DNA from: Nitrospiria bacterium
Lineage (GTDB): Bacteria > Nitrospirota > UBA9217
Length of the DNA: 41,987 nt
Direction: 5' to 3'
NCBI GenBank assembly: GCA_919902495.1
Contig: CAKKRC010000034.1
Location: forward strand, 1 to 41,987
Shown: one piece after another, positions 16,117 through 25,079 of the stretch
Numbering within the stretch: the stretch's first letter is position 1
Layout: the number at the start of each line of letters is the position of its first letter
Position numbers and translations under genes: made by a program
Notes under the pieces: generated by a model
Seen by the model: the letters and a program-made list of their open reading frames with translations, nothing else
Databases searched by the model: none
Told to the model about the DNA's origin: nothing

Positions 16117-16824
16117 ATGGCCGTCAATCTCGATGAACTCTACGAACAAGGCATGGAAACCTACAACAAGGGCGACTACGCTGCCGCCGAGAGCCTGTTC
16201 CACCGGATCCTGGCCATCAACCCCCGTTTCGCCGACATCCAGAACAAGCTGGGCATCATCTACAACCAGACCAACCGGATGGAGCTCGCCGCAAAGGCCT
16301 TCGAGTCCGCCCTCGAGACCAACCCGGGCTATACCGAGGCCTCGCTCAACCTCGCGATCACCTACAGCGACCTGGGGAAGTACGACAAGGCGCGCGAGGT
16401 CTTCGAGCGTGCGGCCCGCTTCAGCAATGCAGGCGCCGGCGAGATCGATCCCTTCATCAAGGGAAAGCTGGCGAACGAGCACCTGAAGATCGGCGCCATC
16501 TATACCGATCTGCGGCTCCTCGACGAGGCCATTGAAGAGTACGAGAAGGCGCTCCGCCTGTCGCCGAACTTCGCCGACATCATCACCCGGCTCGGGATCG
16601 CCTACCGCGAGAAGGGCCGGTACGACGAGGCCATCAGCCAGTTCAACCGGGCCAAGGAAGTGAACAGCCGTTTCATCCCCGCGCGGGTGCACCTCGGGCT
16701 CACCTATTACTCCCGCGGGTTCTACGGCCTTGCCGAGGAAGAGTGGCAGGAAGCGCTCAAGATCGATCCGAACAACGCCGCCGTCAAGACCTATCTCAAC
16801 TTCGTCAAGCCCCAGCAGTCCTGA
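16117..16824 (+). CDS. TPR-repeat protein
   Basis: A 235-residue soluble protein made almost entirely of tetratricopeptide repeats, about six units from residue 5 to 225 (for example YNKGDYAAAESLFHRILAINP and YDEAISQFNRAKEV). There is no signal peptide, so it is cytoplasmic and likely a scaffold. GGAGG lies 6 nt before the ATG. It is followed after only 12 bp by an ABC ATPase gene whose ribosome site overlaps its stop, so the two are probably co-transcribed. The partner is unknown. Confidence 0.85.
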   Translation: MAVNLDELYEQGMETYNKGDYAAAESLFHRILAINPRFADIQNKLGIIYNQTNRMELAAKAFESALETNPGYTEASLNLAITYSDLGKYDKAREVFERAARFSNAGAGEIDPFIKGKLANEHLKIGAIYTDLRLLDEAIEEYEKALRLSPNFADIITRLGIAYREKGRYDEAISQFNRAKEVNSRFIPARVHLGLTYYSRGFYGLAEEEWQEALKIDPNNAAVKTYLNFVKPQQS

Positions 16825-16836
16825 GGAGCCCCGCCA

Positions 16837-17796
<960 letters not shown>

Positions 17797-17836
17797 ATCG
17801 AGTGCGGAGTGCAGAATGAGCAACAACAAGAGCGAT

Positions 17837-17991
17837 TTTACCGCAGAGACCGCAGAGATCGCAGAAAAACCAATTAAAAGTCAGTTAAATTAAATGTACC
17901 CATTGCAGGTTTTAACTTATTCGCTTTTGTCATGCCGGGCATTTCGTGATGTAACGCATCCTCTGCGATCTCAGCGGTCTCTGCGGTAAAT
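17837..17991. repeat. Intergenic palindromic repeat element 2
   Basis: The left arm (about 17837-17868) and right arm (about 17960-17991) are inverted copies: ACCGCAGAGACCGCAGAGAT against the complement ATCTCAGCGGTCTCTGCGGT, with one mismatch. They are separated by about 90 bp of AT-rich DNA. The arms have 9-nt units (CGCAGAGAC, CGCAGAGAT). It lacks the 23-bp module of elements 1, 3 and 4. It splits the two ABC ATPase genes. Confidence 0.8.
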
Positions 17992-18001
17992 AAGGCTTTC
18001 A

Positions 18002-18964
18002 GTGAATGAACCTATTCTGACCATCGACAATCTCTTCAAGACCTTTCCGGTCAAGGCTGGCCCCGGCAGGACCATGCACGCCCGTGCCGTTGACGGCGTG
18101 AGCCTCACGGTGGCACAGGGTGAAGTGGTCGGGCTGGTCGGAGAGAGCGGGTGCGGCAAATCGACCCTCGGCCGGCTTGCCCTGGGGCTTCTGCCCCCCA
18201 CCTCGGGCAAGGTGTTCTTCCAGGGCAGGGACATCGGGGCGCTGGCAAAAGAAGATCTGCGTATGCTCCGCAGGGAGATGCAGATCATCTTCCAGGACCC
18301 TTTTGCTTCGCTGAATCCGCGCATGCGCGTCCGCGACATCGTGACCGAACCGCTCGTGATCCACAAGCTTGCTGAAAGCCGGGAGCTCGATGAGCGCGGC
18401 GCGGCGATCCTGGCCAAGGTCGGCCTCGGCGCAGACACGCTGATGCGCTACCCCCACGAGTTCTCCGGCGGGCAGCGCCAGCGCATCGGGATCGCCCGGG
18501 CGCTCGCCAGCGGCCCATCCTTCATCGTCGCCGATGAACCGGTATCCGCCCTCGACGTTTCGGTCCAGGCCCAGATCATCAACCTGCTCGCTGATCTTCA
18601 GAAGGACCTTGGCCTTTCGCTCCTGTTCATCGCCCACGACCTGAACGTGGTGCGCCATTTTTCGGACCGCGTGGCCGTCATGTACCTCGGCAGGATCGTC
18701 GAGATCGCGCCCGCCGAGGAGATCTACACCAACCCTTCCCATCCCTACACCGAGGCGCTGCTCGCCGACATCCCCGTGCCGGACCCGACCGCAAAGAAGA
18801 AGCACATCCTGCTCAAGGGAGACATCCCCAGCCCCACGCAGGTGCCTACGGGCTGCCGCTTCCACACGCGCTGCATCCACCGCTTCGAGCCCTGCGACAC
18901 CGTCGTCCCCAGGACCACGGACCTCGGCAACGGCCATTTCGTTGATTGTCACCTGCGGGGATAG
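18002..18964 (+). CDS. Oligopeptide/dipeptide ABC transporter ATPase (OppF/DppF type)
   Basis: A 320-residue second ATPase of an Opp/Dpp importer, expected to heterodimerise with the product of 16837-17796. Motifs are Walker A GESGCGKST, IIFQDPFASLNPRM, the signature FSGGQRQRIG, Walker B FIVADEPVSALD, the H-loop IAHD, and C-terminal oligo-HPY with GCRFHTRC. The start is GTG at 18002; the nearby ATG at 18006 is out of frame. The ribosome site is weak, and the gene begins 10 bp after palindromic element 2. No transporter membrane genes are adjacent. Confidence 0.92.
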   Translation: MNEPILTIDNLFKTFPVKAGPGRTMHARAVDGVSLTVAQGEVVGLVGESGCGKSTLGRLALGLLPPTSGKVFFQGRDIGALAKEDLRMLRREMQIIFQDPFASLNPRMRVRDIVTEPLVIHKLAESRELDERGAAILAKVGLGADTLMRYPHEFSGGQRQRIGIARALASGPSFIVADEPVSALDVSVQAQIINLLADLQKDLGLSLLFIAHDLNVVRHFSDRVAVMYLGRIVEIAPAEEIYTNPSHPYTEALLADIPVPDPTAKKKHILLKGDIPSPTQVPTGCRFHTRCIHRFEPCDTVVPRTTDLGNGHFVDCHLRG

Positions 18965-18986
18965 ACGGGAAGGAACAACCCTGTTC

Positions 18987-19190
18987 GGACGCGGATAAGA
19001 TCTGATGAACGCGGATTTATCAATGGCAAGAACGGTTCTGGTAGTTTAAGCCCAAAAGCAGTGCTTTGCACTTTCTTAAAGTCAGAATCGGGACGTGCTT
19101 TTCTCTGAGCCTCTGTGGCGGATGTTGACTTGTCCTGATCCGCGTCGCCTAGAGGCGCCTACGTTTGGTCATCCGCGTAGATCCGCGTCC
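18987..19190. repeat. Intergenic palindromic repeat element 4, with variant hairpin module
   Basis: The left arm GGACGCGGAT...GAACGCGGAT (18987-19016) is inverted in the right arm ATCCGCGT...GATCCGCGTCC (ending 19190). The right arm is interrupted at 19146-19168 by a variant of the 23-bp module: CGCCTAGAGGCG followed by CCTACGTTTGG, where the stem changes are compensatory (CGCCT/AGGCG for CGCTT/AAGCG). It occupies most of the gap between the ABC ATPase and the convergent cyclase gene. Confidence 0.65.
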
Positions 19191-19271
19191 CAATGCTTCG
19201 TTCTTGCCTCTCATACAAGAAACAGAATTCGCTTTTCTCTGCGTCTTTTGTGTCTCTGTGGCGGATGTTGA
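19111..19271 (+). repeat. 18-bp direct repeat pair
   Basis: CTCTGTGGCGGATGTTGA occurs at 19111-19128 and again, identical, at 19254-19271. Each is preceded by GCTTTTCTCTG. Palindromic element 4's right arm lies between them. The second copy ends 12 bp before the stop of the cyclase gene. Confidence 0.7.
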
Positions 19272-19283
19272 TCACCCGATCCG

Positions 19284-21212
19284 CTACGTTGTCTTCTTAT
19301 GCACCGAGTAAATGCCGTAGATCTTGACGGGGATCTCCTTGCCCTTCACCTTCACCGTGTCCATCTCCTTCATGTCCACGCGGTAGAGCTTTCCTTCCTC
19401 GGCAAGGTGCCGGATCTTCTCGAAGGTGAACTCGGTGATCAGCACCCGTGAGTCGTACTTCCGCGTCAGCGTTTCGACGCGGGCGCCCAGGTTCACGTGG
19501 TCGCCGATGATGGTGTAGTCCATCTTTTTGTCCGCCGAACCGATATTGCCCACCAGCACGTCGCCCGTGTTGATCCCGATGCCGTTGTCCAGCGGATACT
19601 TGCCCTCGGCCCGCCACTTCGCCTGCAGCTCCTCGAGCTTGTCCGACATGTTCAGCGCGCACTTGATCGCCAGCTCGGCGTGGTTAGGCTGCTCCAGCGG
19701 CGCTCCCCAGAAGGCCATGATCTCGTCGCCCACGAACTTGTCGAGCGTGCCGTCCCACTTGAAGATGATGTCGGTCATCTCGTGGAGGTACTCGTTCAGG
19801 TGCTCCACGACCTCCTCAGGCTTGCGCGACTCCGAGAAGGTGGTGAACCCGCGTACGTCGGAGAAGAGCACCGTGATCTCGCGGCGGTAGCCGCCGAGCT
19901 TTGCCAACTCGGGATTTTTGAGAAGCTCCTCGACGATCTTTGGCGATACATAGTGGGAGAACATCTTCTTCAGTTCCTTCGCCTTCCGCTCCTCGGTCAG
20001 GTACTTGTAGGCGCCTGAGAATACCGAGATGACCGCCATGTTGGCGAAGGGATAAAAGAGGTTCGCGTAGTAGCCGTGATAGGCGAAGAGATACTGGTTC
20101 CCCGCGGCGTAGAGGCCCATCAGCGCGAAGGACAGGACGAGGCCGTTCCGGGCACGCATAGTCGGCAGCAGCAGCGACAGGACGAGGCCGGTGACGATGA
20201 CCGCCAGGGTGACGACGGATATCGGCGCGTTCTTCAGGAACCGCTTGTTCAGGATGTTCTCGACGACCGTCGCGTTCTTCTCCACGCCCGGCATGCGGGC
20301 CGAGAAGGGCGTGACCACGAAGTCGTAGGTGGAGATGGCCGAAGTGCCCAGGAAGACCACCTTGCCCGTCAGGTCCGATGGCTGGTAGGACCCGGATAGC
20401 ACGTCCGCCGCGGAAATATAGCGGAGGGTCCGGTCCCGGCCGAGATAATCGACGCGCATGCGTCCGGCGGGCTCGACGGGGATGTACGTGTCACCGACCT
20501 GCACACCCCTGCCCGCGTATACGACGATATCGGCAGTCGTCTTCCCGAGCGCCTGGGCCGCCGCGACCAGGGACAGGGACGGATAGACGTCGTCAGCGTA
20601 CTTTATGTAGAGGTACTCCCACCGCAGCTTACCGTCAAGGTCCGACGGGCTGTACACGTGGCCCAGCATCGCCTGCGAAGAAAGCTGGGCGATGGAGGTC
20701 TTGGGCTTGTTCACTTGCGGCGCCTGGCTGAGCCGCGACTGGTCCTTGATGTTGAGCAGGGCGTTGTCCAGGAGAAAATCCGGGGCCTCGACGGTCTTCC
20801 CCGGAACCACATCGAACCCGGCGGCCATGACGATCGTGCCGCGCCCTTTGCCGAGCGTCTTCGCGAGCGCCGCGTCGGCCTTTTTGCTCTCCCGCTCGGG
20901 ATAGAAGATATCGACCGCCAGGACCGAAGGCTTCGCCTTCGCGATCCGTTCGATCAGCTTCGCCTGGCGCACCCGGCTCCAGGGCCACCGGCCGTACTTC
21001 TCCAGGCTCTTCTCGTCGACCTCCACGATCACGATGTTTTGGGGCACGACAGGCGGGGCCATGAGGTTGCGGAGCTGGAAGCGGAAATCCACGAGGAGCG
21101 ACTCGACGCGCTCCTCGACGAACTGCGGCGCAAGAAGGTTCAGCACGAGGAAGCACCCCGTGCTGACGACGCCGAAGACGGTGATGGCTTTTATCCTGGT
21201 GAAAGGATTCAC
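19284..21212 (-). CDS. CHASE2-domain class III adenylate cyclase
   Basis: A 642-residue membrane receptor cyclase predicted to make cAMP. An N-terminal membrane helix (about 10-30) leads into a periplasmic CHASE2 sensor domain (about 35-325), then three membrane helices (about 335-405), then a class III cyclase domain (about 440-620). Metal-binding Asp452 is in FSDVRGF and the base-recognising Lys492 is in DKFVGDE; DYTIIGD and NLGARVE complete the active site, favouring ATP over GTP. The start is GTG at 21212. It is the last gene of the downstream TPR-barrel/FecR/beta-helix module, 16 bp after the lipoprotein gene, so it probably reads an envelope signal linked to that module. Confidence 0.92.
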   Translation of the reverse strand: MNPFTRIKAITVFGVVSTGCFLVLNLLAPQFVEERVESLLVDFRFQLRNLMAPPVVPQNIVIVEVDEKSLEKYGRWPWSRVRQAKLIERIAKAKPSVLAVDIFYPERESKKADAALAKTLGKGRGTIVMAAGFDVVPGKTVEAPDFLLDNALLNIKDQSRLSQAPQVNKPKTSIAQLSSQAMLGHVYSPSDLDGKLRWEYLYIKYADDVYPSLSLVAAAQALGKTTADIVVYAGRGVQVGDTYIPVEPAGRMRVDYLGRDRTLRYISAADVLSGSYQPSDLTGKVVFLGTSAISTYDFVVTPFSARMPGVEKNATVVENILNKRFLKNAPISVVTLAVIVTGLVLSLLLPTMRARNGLVLSFALMGLYAAGNQYLFAYHGYYANLFYPFANMAVISVFSGAYKYLTEERKAKELKKMFSHYVSPKIVEELLKNPELAKLGGYRREITVLFSDVRGFTTFSESRKPEEVVEHLNEYLHEMTDIIFKWDGTLDKFVGDEIMAFWGAPLEQPNHAELAIKCALNMSDKLEELQAKWRAEGKYPLDNGIGINTGDVLVGNIGSADKKMDYTIIGDHVNLGARVETLTRKYDSRVLITEFTFEKIRHLAEEGKLYRVDMKEMDTVKVKGKEIPVKIYGIYSVHKKTT

Positions 21213-21228
21213 AGGCGATACCTAATTA

Positions 21229-22869
21229 TCATATCTGCGGCTTACCAACACCTTGTGGCGGCAGGCATCCGTTCGGGACTGCCGCGTTGAATGGGATGTA
21301 CTGCGGCGTCGGCGTCGGCGTCGTGACGAATATGTCGTCACCCTGAAGGGACGAGAACGGTCCGCCGAACACGGTCGGCCCGGGATACAATGCCGTCGTG
21401 GTGTCATGGTCCCACGAATTATTCCGCAGATCAAATACCAGTGTCGCCTGGGGATCGTTCACGCCAACATCGTGAGCAGCATTGCAATAGAGGGTGTTCC
21501 CGTTGACCCGAGGTGAGCCCACTGCCGTTGAAATATCAATTCCGATCCAGTTGCCGCTGATCGTGTTGCCGGTGATATCCGGGCTTGCATCGGCGACCGT
21601 GATGCCCCAGCTATGGTCCAGTATCGTGTTCCCGGTAATGGCCGGGTTCCCGCTCAGGACAGCGATGCCTGTGCCATTCCAGATGAACTGCTGCAGGAAC
21701 GTGTTCGCGCTGATCTGCGGTTTTCCGGCAGACGCGGTCCGAACGGCGATATTATCGGAGTCGAACGTGTTGCCGCTGATAACGGCATCCCCCGCTCCCG
21801 AGGCCAGCTCGACGCCGAGGGGAAGATTGGAAATGGCATTCCCGATGATGCTCGGCTTCCCGCTGTTCACCTGCACCCCGGTCACCGAGCCGCCTGCGGC
21901 ACTGCCGATCACTGCCGTTTCAAGGAGGACCGAGTCGTCATTGAAGATCACGCCTATGTTCGCAAGCCCGGTGGGAAATCCCGATAGCTCGACAGAGCTT
22001 CCGTTGATGCGGAACCGCGACTGCTGGCCCGGCAGGCCGCCGATGGCGTCATTGATCGCTATCCCGCCACCGCCCGGATTATTTACCCGGATCATGCAAT
22101 TGTCCATCGATGCACGGTCGTTCCCATAGATCGCCGTGGTCGAAAGCGTTTGGAGATCAAGCACCGTGGAGAAGCCCGCTCCGGTGCAAATCAGCGCCGT
22201 GGATGGATGAAGCTGGAGCGGGTAGGTTTCTCCTGCTGCCGCCCCGGCCGGAGGATAGGTGCCTGCCTCAACGAAGATGGCGTCGGTGCCGGTCGTCCGC
22301 GTGAGCGCATAGGTGATCGTTTGGAACGGATTCGTCGAGGTCCCCGAAGTCGCCGGCAGGTCGGTCCCCGTCGCAAAATTGACGTACAGTCCAGGACCGA
22401 CAAGCGCCATGCTGATCGGCAGGTCCACGTCCACGCCGCTCAGGTCCGTGGTCGCCGTACCCCGGTAGTAGGTCTGGCTGTCAACTCCGCGGATACCCTC
22501 GACGGTGAATTGCCGGGCCGTACCGTTCGGCACCTCGATACGAAGGATTGCTGTCGTCTGGTTCGTGCTTATGCCGGCGATGCCGACGATGGGTGTGGTC
22601 ATATCTGCCGCCGACACGGTCACCACGAGGACCTGCACGACCGATGGAATGTACGCGTAGGCCTCGGGCATGAGCTTAAGGTCAGCCAGCAGGTACCGCG
22701 CCCGGGCAAGAACCGTCGCCTTTTCGGCCTTGAGCCGGGCAGTATGCGCGTCCTCGCCGAAGGTGATCGTCACGAAGGACGTGTTCGCCGTGCGGATCGT
22801 GCTGCCGCAGGCGTATATGACCAGGATGGTCAGGAGAGTGATCAAGAGTATGGTCAGTGGTCTTTTCAT
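21229..22869 (-). CDS. Right-handed parallel beta-helix lipoprotein (module 1)
   Basis: A 546-residue lipoprotein. The signal ends VIYAC (Cys21, Gly at +2, consistent with outer-membrane sorting). An N-terminal Ig-like domain (about 25-165, with FTVEGIRG and DLSGVDVDLPI) is followed by DUF1565/NosD-type parallel beta-helix repeats (about 170-500), with many N-x-I/F-x-G-N turns such as ITGNTI and ISGNTF. The end carries NNSWDH, also found in the paralogue at 25080-27530 as KNAWDH. GAGG lies 8 nt before the ATG. It follows a FecR gene by 12 bp. It is probably surface-exposed and ligand- or polysaccharide-binding, but no enzymatic residues were recognised. Confidence 0.82.
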   Translation of the reverse strand: MKRPLTILLITLLTILVIYACGSTIRTANTSFVTITFGEDAHTARLKAEKATVLARARYLLADLKLMPEAYAYIPSVVQVLVVTVSAADMTTPIVGIAGISTNQTTAILRIEVPNGTARQFTVEGIRGVDSQTYYRGTATTDLSGVDVDLPISMALVGPGLYVNFATGTDLPATSGTSTNPFQTITYALTRTTGTDAIFVEAGTYPPAGAAAGETYPLQLHPSTALICTGAGFSTVLDLQTLSTTAIYGNDRASMDNCMIRVNNPGGGGIAINDAIGGLPGQQSRFRINGSSVELSGFPTGLANIGVIFNDDSVLLETAVIGSAAGGSVTGVQVNSGKPSIIGNAISNLPLGVELASGAGDAVISGNTFDSDNIAVRTASAGKPQISANTFLQQFIWNGTGIAVLSGNPAITGNTILDHSWGITVADASPDITGNTISGNWIGIDISTAVGSPRVNGNTLYCNAAHDVGVNDPQATLVFDLRNNSWDHDTTTALYPGPTVFGGPFSSLQGDDIFVTTPTPTPQYIPFNAAVPNGCLPPQGVGKPQI

Positions 22870-22881
22870 GGCAAGCCTCGC

Positions 22882-23664
22882 TTACTTCGGGAACTGGACG
22901 TTCATGTTCACGTTTGTCACCGCATGCGCCGGCTCCTGCTCGAATTGATGGCCCGGCTTCAGGCTGTGCTCGGCCTGGTCGTGCAGGTCGTCGATGATGT
23001 GTTGTTCCGGCTCGACCCCTTCACCGAGCCCCGGGAGTCCGCCCTTGTCGTCGACCCCGCCAACCGTGAGGTCCGCCGGCTTCGGCGTCGTCGGCGGCTT
23101 GTCGCCAGACACGGTCGAGGACTGGCCGGCGGTCACGACCTCGGTGCCGGCGATCTCGGCGTTGATGTTCCGCACTTCCACCGAACCCTCGAGCACCGTG
23201 ATCTCCGTGGCGCCCGTTTCCATATTATAGGACACCGTAAAGACCGTGCCGCGCGCCGCGGCAAAGGCCGTCGGCGTCGTCACCTTGAATCCCGAACTGC
23301 CCACGACGGAGCGGAGGCGTCCGTCGGCGAGCTCGTAGATGGACTCGGCGCGCTTCGATTCCGGGCTGTAGAGGTATTTCTTGATGACCAGCTTGCTGTT
23401 CGCGCCGAGGGTCAGGATGCTGTCGTCGCGGAAGAGCATCTTGACCCGCGCCTTGTCGCGCGTCACGACACTATCGCTCTCCAGGAGCGCGTCCTTGATC
23501 CTGGCGTCGATCTTCCCGGCCTTCCGCTCGATCACGGCCTTGCCGCGGACAGAGACCACATCCCCCGCCTTGTCCACGGCCCACGAGGGCAGGGCCAGTC
23601 CCATTGAAACGATCGCGGCCGTGAGCAGGCCGCACAACACTGATTTCAGGCGTTCGATCTTCAT
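22882..23664 (-). CDS. FecR-domain periplasmic protein (module 1)
   Basis: A 260-residue protein with a signal peptide (cleavage about 29, after PSWA). The FecR domain (about 33-190) has VRGKAVIER, the ILTLGANSKLVIKKYLY strand block, and TPTAFAAARGTVF. The family name comes from an iron-signalling anti-sigma regulator, but this stand-alone exported form lacks a membrane anchor and probably binds a ligand or partner in the periplasm. Its start codon overlaps the stop of the TPR-barrel gene (ATGA), and GGAG lies 8 nt upstream. It is clearly paralogous to the protein at 27546-28382; the C-terminal tails differ. Confidence 0.88.
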   Translation of the reverse strand: MKIERLKSVLCGLLTAAIVSMGLALPSWAVDKAGDVVSVRGKAVIERKAGKIDARIKDALLESDSVVTRDKARVKMLFRDDSILTLGANSKLVIKKYLYSPESKRAESIYELADGRLRSVVGSSGFKVTTPTAFAAARGTVFTVSYNMETGATEITVLEGSVEVRNINAEIAGTEVVTAGQSSTVSGDKPPTTPKPADLTVGGVDDKGGLPGLGEGVEPEQHIIDDLHDQAEHSLKPGHQFEQEPAHAVTNVNMNVQFPK

Positions 23665-24959
23665 AAGCGTATCTCCACCATGAGACTGACGACGTTCCTT
23701 GTGTATTGGTATACCGCCAGGTTCGAGTCGTTGATCGTATGCTGGTCGGACAGGGTGACCGTCGCGTTCTTCCCGGCCTTCCGGGACACGCCGACCGAGA
23801 ACTCCTGCGTCCCGTCGTGCCGCTTCTCGGTATTTCCCGGTGCAATGGCATCGTACTTCCGGTCATAATAGGAAAGGGCGCCGATGAACTTGTAGGCCTC
23901 CCACTCCGCGAGCGCATTCACCGTCCCCTTGTGGCCCGCGTATGACCAGGAATCAACGGCTGCCGCTTCGGCGTCATACGTATAATCGGCTGAAATGGCG
24001 GCCTTCTTGCCGAGCATGACCGTATGGCTCACGCCGGCTTCCGTGTTCGAACCGTTCTTCCCGGTCAGGCCGGTGAAGACCGGCGTGTCGAAGAACCGCT
24101 TCGCCTCGTAGGCCGCATGCGGTTCGGTGAGAGATTCGGGCGCCAGCGTCAGCGGCAGCCTGAACGCGAAGCGGTGCGCAGTACTGTAGTGTTCTCCGCG
24201 CAGTGACGTATAGATGAGATCGTATTCCAGGTTTGCCCCCACGGTCTTCGAGAGCTCATACCGGCCGGCCGCTTTTCCGGTGTGCTGCTGGACGTTATAG
24301 TCCTTGAGCTCGTGATGGATGCTCTTGTAGAACTGGTAGCCGATCCCGGCGCCCGCCTTGCCCGTGTCCACGAGCGAATAGTCGGCGTTCACCGCCCATA
24401 CCCAGCGCCAGTCGGCGTTCTTCACGCCCGGGGTGGTCGGCGAGTCCTGCTCTAGGATCACGTTCGAGTCGTACTGGAGCCCGCCCGACAGTTTTGCCGT
24501 GAACTTCTTCTTCTCCCCGGCCCCGGTCCCCTCGAGGAAACCCCGCGCCGCCGCGCTGACCTCCGGATCGGCGCTCTTCGCAGCCTGGGCCATCTGCGAC
24601 TTCGCCTCTTCCTGCTGACCGAGCTTTGCCAGGACGAGCGCCAGTTCGTACCGGGCCCGTCCGTCCGACGCGTCCGCCGCCACCGCTTGCTGCAGTACTT
24701 CTTTTGCCCGGCCGTTGTCGCCGGAACGGGCATAGGCGACGCCCAGGGATACCCGGGCCGCCTGGTCTCCCGGCTTCAGCTCCAGGGCCTTCCTGAGGTG
24801 GCCGATCGCGCCTGCATAGTCCTGCAGCTCGATGGCGTACTGCCCCTTGGTAAGGGCGATCTCGTAATCCCGCTCCACATTTATATCGGCCGCCAGGGCC
24901 GGCATGACCGCCAGGAGCAGGACGATCATGCTTGTGAGGAGTGCACTGGTTATCTTCAT
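23661..24959 (-). CDS. TPR plus outer-membrane beta-barrel protein, Slam-like (module 1)
   Basis: A 432-residue exported protein: signal peptide (about 1-23), TPR repeats (about 30-145), and a C-terminal region (about 155-432) of alternating amphipathic strands ending VEIRL, consistent with an outer-membrane barrel. The barrel begins GGLQYDSNVILE, identical in the paralogue at 28379-29695 and similar to the DSN motif of Slam/DUF560 barrels. Periplasmic TPRs plus a barrel, encoded next to a lipoprotein gene, is the Slam layout, so surface export of the linked lipoprotein is a reasonable inference. It starts from a -10 box only 6 nt upstream, with no Shine-Dalgarno. It overlaps the FecR gene by 4 nt. 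Confidence 0.8.
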   Translation of the reverse strand: MKITSALLTSMIVLLLAVMPALAADINVERDYEIALTKGQYAIELQDYAGAIGHLRKALELKPGDQAARVSLGVAYARSGDNGRAKEVLQQAVAADASDGRARYELALVLAKLGQQEEAKSQMAQAAKSADPEVSAAARGFLEGTGAGEKKKFTAKLSGGLQYDSNVILEQDSPTTPGVKNADWRWVWAVNADYSLVDTGKAGAGIGYQFYKSIHHELKDYNVQQHTGKAAGRYELSKTVGANLEYDLIYTSLRGEHYSTAHRFAFRLPLTLAPESLTEPHAAYEAKRFFDTPVFTGLTGKNGSNTEAGVSHTVMLGKKAAISADYTYDAEAAAVDSWSYAGHKGTVNALAEWEAYKFIGALSYYDRKYDAIAPGNTEKRHDGTQEFSVGVSRKAGKNATVTLSDQHTINDSNLAVYQYTRNVVSLMVEIRL

Positions 24960-24965
24960 GGGTCA

Positions 24966-24971
24966 ATTATA
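24966..24971 (-). promoter_or_regulatory. -10 box of the module 1 operon
   Basis: A perfect TATAAT on the minus strand, 6 nt before the ATG at 24959. The expected -35 falls in the loop of the preceding terminator and does not match consensus. It predicts a leaderless transcript. Confidence 0.5.
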
Positions 24972-24972
24972 G

Positions 24973-25000
24973 CAAAAAAATGCCGGGGTGCATCCCCGGC
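24973..25000 (-). terminator. Terminator of the module 2 operon
   Basis: On the minus strand, GCCGGGG/CCCCGGC (25000-24994 and 24988-24982) with a 5-nt loop is followed by a run of seven T at 24980-24974. It sits 80 bp after the stop of the lipoprotein gene at 25080 and directly abuts the TATAAT of the next operon. Confidence 0.88.
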
Positions 25001-25079
25001 GCGTGAAAAAAGCTGGTTTGTCTGCATGCCGACCGACCTGCCCGGCTTCACCCGGCATCCTCCCGTGAACGCAACGCAC

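Noticed and set aside
22150-23607. 485-codon plus-strand open frame opposite the FecR and beta-helix genes
   Set aside because: Composition is Arg/His/Asp-rich and motif-free; the minus strand has signal peptides, ribosome sites and paralogues in the second module.
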